Source of the DNA: Streptomyces parvus
GTDB lineage: Bacteria; Actinomycetota; Actinomycetes; Streptomycetales; Streptomycetaceae
Length of the DNA: 64,000 nt
NCBI RefSeq assembly: GCF_014648875.1
Contig: NZ_BMRY01000011.1
Location: 62,001-126,000 of the forward strand
Reading direction: 5' to 3'
This document shows, one piece after another, positions 39,001 to 46,208 of the stretch (position 1 is its first letter; each line of letters begins with the position of its first letter). Both the position numbers and the translations under genes were made by a program. The notes below the pieces were generated by a model. That model searched no databases. It was not told the DNA's origin and was given only the letters and a program-made list of their open reading frames with translations.

Positions 39001-41088
39001 GACGTGGAGCCCGGCCTCGCGCAGGGCGCTGAGCAGGGAGATCGCCAGGATGCTGTCGCCGCCGAGTTGGAAGAAGTCCTGGTCCGTGCCGACGGCGTCC
39101 AGGCGCAGCACCGCGGCGACGGCCTCGCACACCAGCCGTTCGTTCTCGGTGGTGGGCGCCTGGAGGGCGCCGGTGTCCGTGGTGGGCTCGGGCAGCGCGT
39201 TCCGGTCGACCTTGCCGTTGGCGGTGAGCGGGAACTCCGGCAGGACGACGACGTGGGTGGGCACCATGTACTCGACCATGGCGGCCGTGGCCCATGCCTT
39301 GACGTCGTCGGCGCTCAGGTCCTTGTGTCCGCCCGCGGGGATGACGTAGCCGACCAGGTAGGTGCCGCCCGCCGTGTTCTTCTTCGCGACGACGCAGGTG
39401 TGCCGTACGCGGGGGTGCTCGGCGAGAGAGGCCTCGACGTCCTCGATCTCCAGCCGCATGCCCCGGATCTTGATCTGGTTGTCGGCTCGGCCCAGGAAGT
39501 CCAGGGATCCGTCGGGGGCGTACCGCGCCAGGTCGCCGGTGCGGTAGAGCCGGGAGCCGTCGGCGGCGAAGGGGTTGGCGACGAAGCGGGAGGCGGTGAG
39601 GCCGGACGCACCGACGTAACCGCGTCCCAGCAGGAGCCCTCCGATGTACAGTTCGCCGCCGACGCCGACCGGGACGGGGCGCAGTTCGTCGTCGAGGACG
39701 TAGAGCTGGGTGTTGGGGTTGGCCCTGCCGATCGAGGTGGACAGCCGTGTCGCGGCTCCCCGGTAGATGACGTGGGAGACACCGATGGTCGTCTCGGCGG
39801 GGCCGTAGCCGTGGTACAGCGGGATGTCGAGGCGGGTGCGGAAGCGTTCGTACAGCTCCGGGGTGAGGACCTCGCCGCCGCACCAGACGTGGCGCAGGCT
39901 GTCGAGGCGGCCGGAGTCGCCCACGATCTCCAGGAGGACGTCCAGCATGGACGACACCAGGTAGGTGAAGGTGACGCGCTGTTCGGCGATGACGCCGAGG
40001 AGGTGGTGCGGGTCGCGTTCGCCGCCGGGCCGCAGGACGACGAGCCGGCCGCCGGTGGTGAGCGGCAGGAAGATCTCGTTGACGGAGATGTCGAAGGAGA
40101 GCGGGGCCTTGAAGAGCGAGGCGTCGTCGTGGCCGAAACGGAGGATCTCGCGGGACTGCCAGAGCAGGCGCTCGCTGATCGCCTCGTGCCGGATCATGGC
40201 GCCCTTGGGCCGTCCGGTCGAGCCGGACGTGAAGATGACGTAGGCCAGCGAGTCGCCGGGGGCGGTCGCGTCGGGCGCGTCCGCCGGACGGTCGCCGTAC
40301 TTCCAGTCGCCGAGGTCGACGGCGACGGCGTCCGGTTCTCCGGCGTCGGCCTCTCCCGTGGCGTTGAGCTGGAGGGCGATCCGGGCGTCCTCGGCGACGA
40401 CGGACCGGCGGGCTGCGGGCCATCGGGGGTCGAGGGGGACGAACGCGCCCCCGGCCCGGAGGACGGCGAGGAGGCCGACGACCATCTCGGCGGAACGGCC
40501 GAGCGAGATGCCGACGATCTGTTCGGGGCCGAGGCCGCGCTCGATCAGGTGGTGGGCCAGCTGGGCGGACAGCCGGTCCGTTTCGCGGTACGTCAGTGAG
40601 CGGTGCTCGTCGACGATCGCGACGGCGTCCGGCCGCAGCCGGGCCTGTTCGGCGAACAGTTCCATGACGGTCGGGCGGGCCCGGTCGGTCCGGGTGTCGT
40701 TCCACCGGGCCAGTTCCTCGGCACGTGTCCGGGGGTCGGAGGGGCCGATGGTGCCGAGGGGCCGGTGCGGGAAGTCGGCCAGGTCGTCCAGGGCCCGCTG
40801 CGCTTCGGACCGGTCGACGCCGGGCGGCACGGTGATGCCGAGGGCCGGTGCGTCGGTCTCCCACCCCCCGGCGCCGCTGGTGCCGTTGTCGAGCCGGCCG
40901 AGGAGGTCGGGGAAGGGGGTGGCGGGGGTGAGGTCCATGCCGTCGGGTCCTGCGCCGGTCGCCCAGTACGCGAGTGAGACGGCGCACGCCTCGACGACGG
41001 TCCGTTCGCCGTAGTCGCCGATCCGCCGACGCAACGCGGCCAGCCGAGTGGGGGAAAGCTGTATGCGAGAAGCGCCCGGTTCCGACAT
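30076..41088 (-). CDS. cchH: Coelichelin-type trimodular nonribosomal peptide synthetase
   Basis: A 3670-residue NRPS with order A-T-E, C-A-T-E, C-A-T and no thioesterase, like CchH. Core positions: A1 FDISVNEIF near 333; T1 LGGDS near 676; E1 HHVVIDGVSW near 849; C2 HHIIADGWS near 1328; A2 FDFAVWELW near 1824; T2 GGDS near 2188; E2 HHIAVDAVSW near 2363; C3 HLLLWDGWS near 2779; A3 FDMSWEELL near 3283; T3 LGGHS near 3628. Specificity residues read D-I-N-Y-W-G-G-I-G (formyl-hydroxyornithine), D-F-W-N-V-G-M-V-H (threonine) and D-M-E-N-L-G-L-I-N (hydroxyornithine), matching coelichelin. C3 lacks the second His of HHxxxDG. ATG 41088 has AAGGA rather far upstream. Confidence 0.93.
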   Translation of the reverse strand: MSEPGASRIQLSPTRLAALRRRIGDYGERTVVEACAVSLAYWATGAGPDGMDLTPATPFPDLLGRLDNGTSGAGGWETDAPALGITVPPGVDRSEAQRALDDLADFPHRPLGTIGPSDPRTRAEELARWNDTRTDRARPTVMELFAEQARLRPDAVAIVDEHRSLTYRETDRLSAQLAHHLIERGLGPEQIVGISLGRSAEMVVGLLAVLRAGGAFVPLDPRWPAARRSVVAEDARIALQLNATGEADAGEPDAVAVDLGDWKYGDRPADAPDATAPGDSLAYVIFTSGSTGRPKGAMIRHEAISERLLWQSREILRFGHDDASLFKAPLSFDISVNEIFLPLTTGGRLVVLRPGGERDPHHLLGVIAEQRVTFTYLVSSMLDVLLEIVGDSGRLDSLRHVWCGGEVLTPELYERFRTRLDIPLYHGYGPAETTIGVSHVIYRGAATRLSTSIGRANPNTQLYVLDDELRPVPVGVGGELYIGGLLLGRGYVGASGLTASRFVANPFAADGSRLYRTGDLARYAPDGSLDFLGRADNQIKIRGMRLEIEDVEASLAEHPRVRHTCVVAKKNTAGGTYLVGYVIPAGGHKDLSADDVKAWATAAMVEYMVPTHVVVLPEFPLTANGKVDRNALPEPTTDTGALQAPTTENERLVCEAVAAVLRLDAVGTDQDFFQLGGDSILAISLLSALREAGLHVSARQIFTHTVVGALAAVASRESVAAVDHGDVATGTVVGSPIVQWLGETTDAIDGFVQSVVLTAPAELTPGALDDLLTAVLTRHDMLRARLVRGERWGFDIPEAGATARCWEQSDAPVEDCVALATAALDPDHGVMLRAVWRRAARQLVLVAHHVVIDGVSWRILMGDLATAWRQRSSGGAVELLPVGTSFRRWTQLLGRTPFDADRTHHAAALPAADAPIGRRALTAADTVARERTRTVPVDPVTTAALLGEIPAKFHAGVNDVLLTALAVALARWRRDRGQDQTFAHIELEGHGRESRFVKAATGFEPELSRTVGWFTTLFPVTVDPGTASDLTAPDYLTAALKAVKEDLARVPAGGLSYGALRYLTGDAPAGGPAPQVLFNYLGRFDAGGTGDWQLAGTTGQLGEKRDPRMRLPRALEFNAIAEPDANGAYELVTTISWPEGVFTEDDITTLGDYLRSALTALAALEDGGHTPSDFPLAPLTQADVDALDGPALHDILPLTPLQEGLYFHSVFDDDATGSYVEQQVMTLDGDVDADRLAAAATRLLTLYPNLAARFTALTDGRVVSVVENGRRAPFTTLDGPARTDEEIRELAEQDRRAGFDLATGPLMRYTLIRSDAGHPVLVQTVHHIIADGWSVPPMLRTLLAEYHTPGSVYALGGYRDYVDWLAARDQRESDRVWREELAGLPGPSLVAEGHTPSERFADVTVEPAEDIDVAARTAGVSLSVAVHSAWAATLGGLLHSRDVVFGSTVSGRDADVPGIRDMVGLFINTIPVRARWSATDTAYDLLDAVKRHQGAVLPHQHVSLARTGRQSGTGTLFDTLVVFDVATDVTALRGPDDTLVITDIVNEGAPHYPLTLVVERTPGGRVRFNLIHDGELLRPAGAEAILTTFTRTLTELLGRPDAPVDALLPAPGGTPAEEARATLGELFDAAAHCDPAATAVTQCALDGTTRSLTYGELASEKDALASALRAAGVRPGQRVAVAVPRSPEQVVALVAVVTAGGAYVPLDLAYPDERLAYILADAAPQVVLVDREQQDRFTGLLERAGVAARVLVQGEDLPQAGGPAAPDVRPGDPAYVIYTSGSTGRPKGVVVPHSAVTTLLANTRPDMDFGPDDVWVQFHSFSFDFAVWELWGALAHGGELLVPDYALTRSPVDFHRLVRERGVTVLNQTPSAFQQFIEADLHAEEPVTALRRIVFGGEALDLGRLRGWVERHGTRTPELVNMYGITETTVHVTHRVLTDEDFDRGGDASPIGGPIPGLTIHLLDDRLRPVPPGRVGAIHVAGDQVSLGYLGRPGLTAGRFVANPFAADGSRMYHTGDLARRTLDGELEFAGRADDQVQLKGFRVELGEVESAVREVEGVVDAAVTVADSGDHLVAHVVGEPPTDLSALLAAKLPAHMVPGRVLPIDALPLTVNGKLDRTALTERAAQQDDTRPVTSQRPDDSPLTALTGDSPLTALTGDSALNALTGIFAETLPGATVDADTDFFGAGGDSIVAIAVINRARALGLPIAPRDVFLFKTPRALAGHLATRAPAAAPSTPSRREDGPLPLTPIILRQRELGGSLARFAQARALTVPASTGLSDIRRAADAVVAAHPALRLRLHIEHGVWSLRTEPAREATVVTEHTTDATTAANEAAGRLDPTTGDVIAFSWLPASRTLVVTVHHIAVDAVSWLVLLDDLTTVLSGRPALPPPTTSYAAYAEALALRSAEAADGLGHWITTLEAPALVPAVRGARETTVVLPPGASDRVTRDAPGALGPGLTELLCGALRTALTRIQTEPTDLAVDLERHGRVPARDDHDYSRTVGWFTSIAPVRLTAHTDPVAAARELDARRPDEDGHIAYGRLRYLNPQTAPLLTARPQILFNYLGRGGESEALRITGADQGDSPYAVEVNAWTDESTGSLHAAFTLADSVPDAITDHWLTALERIADASATAERTAPVTPLQRGLYFQAQLTGTDTVTRAAGTEGGSTAGHYVAQSWFAFDRRLDPDALSEATAYVIGRHPVVGAGFTTDPDGNPVQALKAGRRVPVRTLDLATDAEVEALRTRDREQGFDPGEPPLVRLTVVRRPDGRDGLLLSYHLLLWDGWSREILLRDLFDAYEAVVAGEPWDATPAVPGFEEYARELAAKDPAAAEGFWAEHLAGLAGPTLLAGPAPALADALPQPLVHTLSAELSQLLREAARARGVTLNSVLTGAFGLLLGARTGRSDAVFGVTVSGREGEGHGDIVGVLLNTVPLWTRARPDDSVDAYLSSVQAARVAAMDHEHLGLGEIQRAAGHDTLFDNLFVLQNFLDLDAFAEMNARHGITEVQADDSTHYPYTWVVTPGDRLTVKLEHRHGDTESARRLLGDYVRVLKDLARATTGPMGALPGLGPDPVPAARTEVGTDTVVDRFDLAADRDPDRTALVADGATLTFAELRERSRAVAGVLAARGIGPETTVGLAIPRSLDWIAALFAVLRVGAAYVPLELDHPDERIAAIVEDARPEVILTVSAVSPRLTGELIELDLPLPQAEPYTTFAPDDPDRLRHPAYTIYTSGSTGKPKGVVTEYAGLTNMLINHQRRIFEPVLAEHGHRTFRIAHTVSFAFDMSWEELLWLADGHEVHICDEELRRDAPRLVEYCAEHGIDVINVTPTYAQQLVAEGLLGNPERRPALVLLGGEAVTPTLWQRLAETEGTVGYNLYGPTEYTINTLGVGTFECQDPVVGVAIDNTEVYVLDPWLRPLPDGVPGELYVSGIGIARGYLGRSAQTAHRFVACPFGVPGERMYRTGDLVVRRPDGNIAYLGRTDQQVKIRGHRVELGEVEAVFAAHPAVRFVAAVAQPDPGVDGAYRLAAYLVLTGPADLAQIAHEVGAGLPDFLRPTHYAQVDAIPLTVNGKADTKALPEARPLGALTTAGERGPETETESVVCEFYAEALDLDDDEVSAVSDFVSLGGHSMLAVRLIGLLRREYGPVITIRDLFTLRTPEAIARHLDENS
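34588..34668 (-). repeat. Three-copy 27-base tandem repeat inside the NRPS gene
   Basis: Units at 34588-34614, 34615-34641 and 34642-34668 encode DSPLTALTG, DSPLTALTG and DSALNALTG at about residues 2140-2167, in the linker between A2 and T2. The unit is in frame, so copy-number change would alter linker length without breaking the protein. Confidence 0.9.
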
Positions 41089-41147
41089 CGAAGTCTCAGC
41101 ATCCTTTCGAGGCTTGCGAGTTGAACGACCGTTGACCTGGTTCTCCG

Positions 41148-42935
41148 CTAACTTCCCTCGCGCCAGGCGCGCCACAGCCGGGCGTACTGGCCTCCCCGTT
41201 CGACCAGTTCGCCGTGTGTTCCCTCCTCCACCACGCGCCCTGCGGAGAGCACGGCGATCCGGTCCGCGGCCATCGCCTGGGTCAGCCGGTGGGCCACGAA
41301 CAGAGTGGTCCGGCCGGAGCAGGCGGCCAGCACGGCGCGTTCCAGTTCGGCGGCGCCCTCGCTGCCCGCCTCGGCGGTCGACTCGTCGAGCACGACCACC
41401 GGTGCCCGGCCGAGCACCAGCCTGGCCAGAGCCAGTTGGGCGACCTTGGTGACGTCGAGGCGCTCGCCTCCCTCGCCGACCGGGGTGTCGAGGCCGTCGG
41501 GGAGGGATGCGGCCCATTCCCCCGCGCCGACCGTGCGCAGTGCGTCCATCAGGTCGTCGTCGCTCGCGAGGGGTGCGGCGAGCCGCAGGTCGTCGGCGAG
41601 CGGGCCGGAGAACACGTGGGTCTCCTGGGTCAGGATGCTCACCAGGGCGCGGGCCCCGGCCTCGTCCATGCCCGCGAGGTCGTGCGCCCCGATGCGCACC
41701 GACCCGGCCTGCGGTCTGCCGATGCCGGCGATGAGTGCGGCCAGGGTCGACTTGCCCGCGCCGGTCGCCCCGACGAGGGCGAGGGAGCCGCCGGCCGGGA
41801 TGGACAGGGACACGTCCCGCAGCACGGGGTCCTCGGCCCCGGGGTAGGTGAACGTCAGGTCCCGGACCGTGACCGGGCAGGGCGCGACGGCGGCGGTGGC
41901 GACCGAGGCGTCGCCCACCAGGCGCTCCTCGGAGGGCTCCGAGAAGACGCCGACCAGGCGGGTGAGGCTCGCGCCGGACTTCTGGGCCTCGTCGAAGGTG
42001 AACATGATGGCGCCCAGCGGGGTGAACAGGCGGTGGAACATCAGCGGTGCCGCCGACACCTCGCCGAGGGTGGCGGCGTCCGCCTCCAGCAGGGCGTATC
42101 CGACGACCAGGATCAGTACGAGTCCGATGAACTCGGCCCGGTTCTCGCGGCCGACGAACCGGCCGAAGAAGCGGAACACCTCGATGCCGAGGTTGCGCAC
42201 CCGCCAGGACTCGTCCGTGACCTTCTCGCGTACGGCGTCCTCCATGCGGTAGGCCCGGACCGTGTCGATGCCGTTGAGTCCGCTGATCAGGGCCTGGGCG
42301 CGGTCGGCCTGGGCCGTCCGCTGCTTGCGGTAGAGGGGCGCTGAGCGGGGCAGGTACCAGCGCAGTGCCAGTGCGTACGCGGGCAGGGCGCAGGCTCCGG
42401 CCAGGCCGAGCCGCCAATCGAGGCCGAACATGCCGATCGTCGCGATGGCGACCAGGACGCCCGCCGAGAACACGGTGGGGACGGCTGTCCGGATGCCCTT
42501 GGAGATGACGGCCACGTCGTCGCCGACGCGGGAGAGCACGTCGCCCCGGCCGACCTCCTCGACGCGGGCGCTGGGCATGCCGAGCACGGCGCGTACGGCT
42601 TCCTCGCGGAGCCGGGCGAGCAGTTCGGCTCCGAGCTTCCCGATCAGGAAGGTGGAGGCCGCGGTGGCCGCCGCGCCGAGCAGGGCGGCGGCCACCATCA
42701 GGATGCCGACGGTGAGGAGTATCGAGCGTGACTCGCCCCCGACGACCCCGTCGACGACCCGGCCGAGCAGGAGTACGGGGAGCACCTGGAGTGCGGCCCC
42801 GGCCACCGTGGTGAGGACGGTGGAGGCCGTCAGCCAGGGGGCCTGCCGGCAGTGGCGGGCCACCCAGCCGGCGGCTTCGCCCCCGGTCGCCGTGCGCAGG
42901 GTCGTGGGGGCGACGGGGGTGTTGGTGGCAGTCAC
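41148..42935 (-). CDS. cchG: Siderophore ABC half-exporter with canonical Walker motifs but degenerate signature (CchG type)
   Basis: A 595-residue fused membrane-ATPase subunit. The membrane domain (about 25-320) has six helices (WLTASTVLTTVAGAALQVLP, ILLTVGILMVAAALLGAAA and others). Walker A GATGAGKST (about 385-393), Walker B VVVLDESTAEAG with the catalytic Glu and the switch His in FVAHRLT are all present. The LSGGQ signature is replaced by LDVTK in GERLDVTKVAQLALARL near residue 487. The partner at 28370-30070 has the opposite defects, so the two probably form a heterodimer with one working ATP site. It is 59 bases upstream of the NRPS on the same strand, likely co-transcribed. Confidence 0.88.
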   Translation of the reverse strand: MTATNTPVAPTTLRTATGGEAAGWVARHCRQAPWLTASTVLTTVAGAALQVLPVLLLGRVVDGVVGGESRSILLTVGILMVAAALLGAAATAASTFLIGKLGAELLARLREEAVRAVLGMPSARVEEVGRGDVLSRVGDDVAVISKGIRTAVPTVFSAGVLVAIATIGMFGLDWRLGLAGACALPAYALALRWYLPRSAPLYRKQRTAQADRAQALISGLNGIDTVRAYRMEDAVREKVTDESWRVRNLGIEVFRFFGRFVGRENRAEFIGLVLILVVGYALLEADAATLGEVSAAPLMFHRLFTPLGAIMFTFDEAQKSGASLTRLVGVFSEPSEERLVGDASVATAAVAPCPVTVRDLTFTYPGAEDPVLRDVSLSIPAGGSLALVGATGAGKSTLAALIAGIGRPQAGSVRIGAHDLAGMDEAGARALVSILTQETHVFSGPLADDLRLAAPLASDDDLMDALRTVGAGEWAASLPDGLDTPVGEGGERLDVTKVAQLALARLVLGRAPVVVLDESTAEAGSEGAAELERAVLAACSGRTTLFVAHRLTQAMAADRIAVLSAGRVVEEGTHGELVERGGQYARLWRAWREGS

Positions 42936-42981
42936 ACGGGGACCGATTCTCGCCGGGGGACGGGCCGTCGGGTCGTCATGG

Positions 42982-44034
42982 CTACTTGGCCGACTCGACG
43001 AGTTCGTCGATCGCGTACGGCAGGGAGAGCAGGGTGCCCTGGGACATCGCGGCGCCGACCGCGGGGCCTTCGCTGTCCAGGAGGTAGGAGACCTTGTCGT
43101 TCTTGACGGCCGGCAGGTTGGCGAACAGCTCGAACTTCTTGAGCGCCTCCGTGTCGGCCTTGTCGTTGACGACGAAGATGCGGTCGACGTCGATCAGGTC
43201 GATGCGCTCGGGCGAGAGCTCGACGGAGAAGCCGCCGTCGGCGATCTTGTCGATCTCGGTCTGGTAGGTGAATCCGGTGCCCGTGACGAGCCGGCCGCGT
43301 ACGTCGGTGGAGGTGAAGGCCGAGATGGAGTCCTTGTACCAGGACAGGGCGACGGCCTTCTGCCCGCCGAAGCCGGGGTTGGCCTTCTTGGCGGCGTCCA
43401 GCTGGGTCTGGATGCCCTTGATCAGTTCGGCGCCCTCCTTCTCCTTGCCGAGCGCCTTGGCGATGTGCGCCGCGTTGTCCTGCCAGGGGGCGCTGAAGAG
43501 TTCCTTCTCGCCCTTGGTGCGGCCGACGGTCGGGGCGATCTTGGAGAGCTTCTCGTAGGCCGCCTCGTCGACCTCGGAGTAGACCGCGATGATCAGGTCG
43601 GGGCGCAGCGAGGCGATCTTCTCGAAGTTGGGGCCGGCGTCCCCGTTCTTCATGACGACCTCGGGCCGGGTGTCGCCCCACTTGTCCTTCACCCAGGGCC
43701 ACTGGGTGTTGATGTCGGGGGTCTGACCGGCCGGGTTCGGGTACTGGTCGACCATGCCGACCGGCTTGATGCCGAACGCCAGGACGGCCTGGTCGTCGGT
43801 GTAGCCGACGGTGACGACCCGCTGGGGGGCCTTCTTGACCTCGGTGGACCCGAACGCGTGCTCCACGGTGACCGGGAACGCGCCTTCGGCCGCCGCCGGG
43901 GTGTCGTCGTTCTCCTCCCCGTCGGCCGAGTCGTTGCCGCATCCCGCGAGGAGGCCGACGCCGAGGGTGGCAGCGGACACCACCGCGGCCAGTCTCCGCC
44001 ACGGCTTTCGGGAGGTCGTTCGATGGAGAAGCAT
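42982..44034 (-). CDS. cchF: Ferric-siderophore-binding lipoprotein (CchF type)
   Basis: Extracytoplasmic receptor for the iron-loaded siderophore, delivering it to the permeases CchC and CchD. The protein is 350 residues from ATG 44034, which follows AAGGGA; an in-frame ATG at 44064 is less likely. The signal peptide ends in a canonical lipobox, VGLLAGCGN. The mature part has the FecB/FhuD-type pattern: APQRVVTVGYTDDQAVLAFG, SLRPDLIIAVY, and a C-terminal lobe ending LSLPYAIDELVESAK. An iron box lies 73 bases upstream. Confidence 0.93.
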   Translation of the reverse strand: MLLHRTTSRKPWRRLAAVVSAATLGVGLLAGCGNDSADGEENDDTPAAAEGAFPVTVEHAFGSTEVKKAPQRVVTVGYTDDQAVLAFGIKPVGMVDQYPNPAGQTPDINTQWPWVKDKWGDTRPEVVMKNGDAGPNFEKIASLRPDLIIAVYSEVDEAAYEKLSKIAPTVGRTKGEKELFSAPWQDNAAHIAKALGKEKEGAELIKGIQTQLDAAKKANPGFGGQKAVALSWYKDSISAFTSTDVRGRLVTGTGFTYQTEIDKIADGGFSVELSPERIDLIDVDRIFVVNDKADTEALKKFELFANLPAVKNDKVSYLLDSEGPAVGAAMSQGTLLSLPYAIDELVESAK

Positions 44035-44106
44035 CGTCAAGTCCCTTGCTTTCGCGCTGTCCACTGCGCCCCGGTATGAGGGCAGCCAGACTGTACCCCG
44101 AGCAAG

Positions 44107-44125
44107 TCAGGCTAGCCTAGCCTTA
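44107..44125. promoter_or_regulatory. Iron box (DmdR1/IdeR type) before cchF
   Basis: TCAGGCTAGCCTAGCCTTA; its complement TAAGGCTAGGCTAGCCTGA matches the 19-base IdeR/DmdR consensus at about 15 positions. It sits upstream of the leftward cchF-G-H-I unit and should confer iron repression on it. Confidence 0.8.
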
Positions 44126-44209
44126 CCGGTCAACTTTCCACTGGTCAGGACGAGTTGTACCTGCCATATCGTCAAGGTCCTTCGATAGAGTCTCTGTTCG
44201 ACTCCCGGG

Positions 44210-45052
44210 CTAGAGTTCGGTTCGCACATGGGCCCGGCCGATCGGAACGATCAGCGGCCGGTCGCCCACCGGGTCGTCGATCACCTTGGCCCGCAGCCCG
44301 AACGCCTCGTGCAGCAGCTCCGCGGTGATCACGTCCCGGGGGTGCCCCTGGGCCAGCACGGCTCCCCCGCGCATGACGACGAGGTTGTCGCTGTAGCGCG
44401 CGGCCAGGTTGAGATCGTGCAGCACCATGACGACGGTGCAGCCCGACTCGTGCAGATCGTCGACCAGGTCGAGTACGTCGATGGCGTGGGCCAGGTCCAG
44501 ATAGGTGGTCGGCTCGTCCAGCAGCAGCAGATCGGTGCCCTGGGCGAGGGTCATCGATATCCATACGCGCTGGCGCTGGCCGCCGGACAGGGAGTCCACC
44601 GTCCGGTCGGCGAGGTCCGCCACCCCGGTCATGACCAGGGCGCGCCGCACCACGTCGGCGTCGTCCGAGGACCACTGCCGCAGCCAGCTCTGGTGCGGGT
44701 GGCGTCCCCGCGCGACGAGGTCGGCGACGGTGAGCCCTTCCGGGGCGACCGGCGCCTGCGGCAGCAGACCGAGCTTCTTCGCCACGTCCTTGGTCCGGAG
44801 CGTGCCGATGTCCTCGCCGTCCAGGACGACGGTGCCGCCGGTCGGTTTGAGCAGCCGGGTCAGGGTGCGCAACAGGGTGGACTTGCCGCAGCCGTTGGGG
44901 CCGATGATCGTGGTGATCACCCCGGACGGGATGGCCACGTCGAGCTGGTCGATGACCGTCCGGTCGCCGTAGCCGACGGTGATGTCCCGGGCTGCCAGCC
45001 GTGGGACGTCCTTGACGCCGGTGTCGGTCCGCGCGGTGAACTGAGCGGCCAC
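44210..45052 (-). CDS. cchE: Ferric-siderophore importer ATP-binding protein (CchE type)
   Basis: Cytoplasmic ATPase of the siderophore importer, 280 residues. Walker A is GPNGCGKST, signature LSGGQRQRVWISMTLAQ, Walker B LLLLDEPTTYLDL, and switch His VLHDLNLAARYSD, all typical of FepC/FhuC proteins. GTG 45052 follows AAGGGGGG. It lies just downstream of the two permeases on the same strand, with 37 bases between containing a possible weak iron box, so it may be transcribed both with the permeases and on its own. Confidence 0.94.
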   Translation of the reverse strand: MAAQFTARTDTGVKDVPRLAARDITVGYGDRTVIDQLDVAIPSGVITTIIGPNGCGKSTLLRTLTRLLKPTGGTVVLDGEDIGTLRTKDVAKKLGLLPQAPVAPEGLTVADLVARGRHPHQSWLRQWSSDDADVVRRALVMTGVADLADRTVDSLSGGQRQRVWISMTLAQGTDLLLLDEPTTYLDLAHAIDVLDLVDDLHESGCTVVMVLHDLNLAARYSDNLVVMRGGAVLAQGHPRDVITAELLHEAFGLRAKVIDDPVGDRPLIVPIGRAHVRTEL

Positions 45053-45065
45053 GAGCCCCCCTTGT

Positions 45066-45080
45066 TGAGGTCAGCCTTAC
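45066..45080. promoter_or_regulatory. Weak iron-box-like sequence before cchE
   Basis: TGAGGTCAGCCTTAC; its complement GTAAGGCTGACCTCA resembles the right two thirds of the IdeR/DmdR consensus (TTAGGCTAACCTAA). It falls in the short gap between cchD and cchE. It could be a secondary site or chance. Confidence 0.4.
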
Positions 45081-45089
45081 TTCTACCAT

Positions 45090-46208
45090 CTACCGGAGGT
45101 TCGCCCGCACCAACAGGTAGACGAGGAACGGGCCGCCGATCACGGCGGTGACCACGCCCACCGGCAGACCGATCGGCAGCGCCGCGCGGGCGATCAGATC
45201 GGAGCCGGTCAGCAGCAGCGCACCCACCAGGCCGGAGGCGATCAACGGCGGCGTGGGCCAGCGCGCCAGACGCATCGCCACCTGCGGGGCCACCAGCGCG
45301 ACGAACGGGACCGGCCCCGCCGCGCTCACCCCCACGGCGGCCAGCAGGACCGCACAGAGCAGCAGAACGGCCCGCACCCGGCCGAACCGGACGCCCAGCC
45401 CGGCGGCGACGTCGTCGCCGAGGTGCATCGGCTTGAACGGGAAGGCCACGGTGGCCACGACGGCCAGCAGGACGAGCGTGGCCCAGAACGCCACCCCTGC
45501 CTCGTCCCAGGACCGGTTGTCCAGCGAGCCGACCAGCCATACCTGGGCGCGCGCCACGTCCCGGATGTCGGCCGAGACCAGCAGCCAGGTCGTGATCGCC
45601 TGCATCACGGCGGTCACCGAGATGCCGATGAGGATGAGCCGGAAGCCGTCGACGCCGCGCCGCCAGGCCAGGAAGTAGACCAGCAGCCCCGTGCCGAGAC
45701 CGCCGAACAGGGCGGCGGCGGGCAGCCCGACCGAGCCGGTGACCGCCGCGGCGGTGCCGCCCGTCGCCGTCACCAGGAACACCGCGACGGCGCCGGCTCC
45801 GGCGGTGATCCCGAGGATGTCCGGGCTGGCGAGCGGGTTGCGCGCCACGGACTGGGTGATCGCCCCGGAGACGCCCAGGGCGATGCCCACGACGAGGCCG
45901 GCCAGGGCCCGCGGCATGCGGAGGTCCATCACGACGAACTCGTCGACCTGTTCGCCCCGGCCGAGGATGGTGGCGATCACCCGGGAGAGGCCGATGGGGA
46001 AGTCGCCGACGCTGATGGAGAGGCAGAAGATCAGGAAGGCCGCCGCCGCGAGGACCAGGGTGACCAGCACGAGCCAGGGCCGCCAGACGAACGACACCGG
46101 GCCGAACCGCACCCCTGGCGGCATCGGGGCCTTCGCCTCAGCCGCGTCGACCCCACTGATCCCACCGGCCACTTCGGCCCCGTTCATCCGCTCCCGAACT
46201 TTCCTCAT
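45090..46208 (-). CDS. cchD: Ferric-siderophore importer permease (CchD type, FecCD family)
   Basis: Membrane channel subunit, 372 residues from ATG 46208, which overlaps the stop of cchC (ATGA). ATG 46187 with a nearer GGGAG is an alternative. About ten hydrophobic helices are present. The family motifs LRMPRALAGLVVGIALGVSG near the N-terminus and LGVRFGRVRAVLLL in the loop contacting the ATPase are typical of BtuC/FecCD permeases. It works with CchC as a heterodimer and with CchE and CchF. Confidence 0.93.
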   Translation of the reverse strand: MRKVRERMNGAEVAGGISGVDAAEAKAPMPPGVRFGPVSFVWRPWLVLVTLVLAAAAFLIFCLSISVGDFPIGLSRVIATILGRGEQVDEFVVMDLRMPRALAGLVVGIALGVSGAITQSVARNPLASPDILGITAGAGAVAVFLVTATGGTAAAVTGSVGLPAAALFGGLGTGLLVYFLAWRRGVDGFRLILIGISVTAVMQAITTWLLVSADIRDVARAQVWLVGSLDNRSWDEAGVAFWATLVLLAVVATVAFPFKPMHLGDDVAAGLGVRFGRVRAVLLLCAVLLAAVGVSAAGPVPFVALVAPQVAMRLARWPTPPLIASGLVGALLLTGSDLIARAALPIGLPVGVVTAVIGGPFLVYLLVRANLR

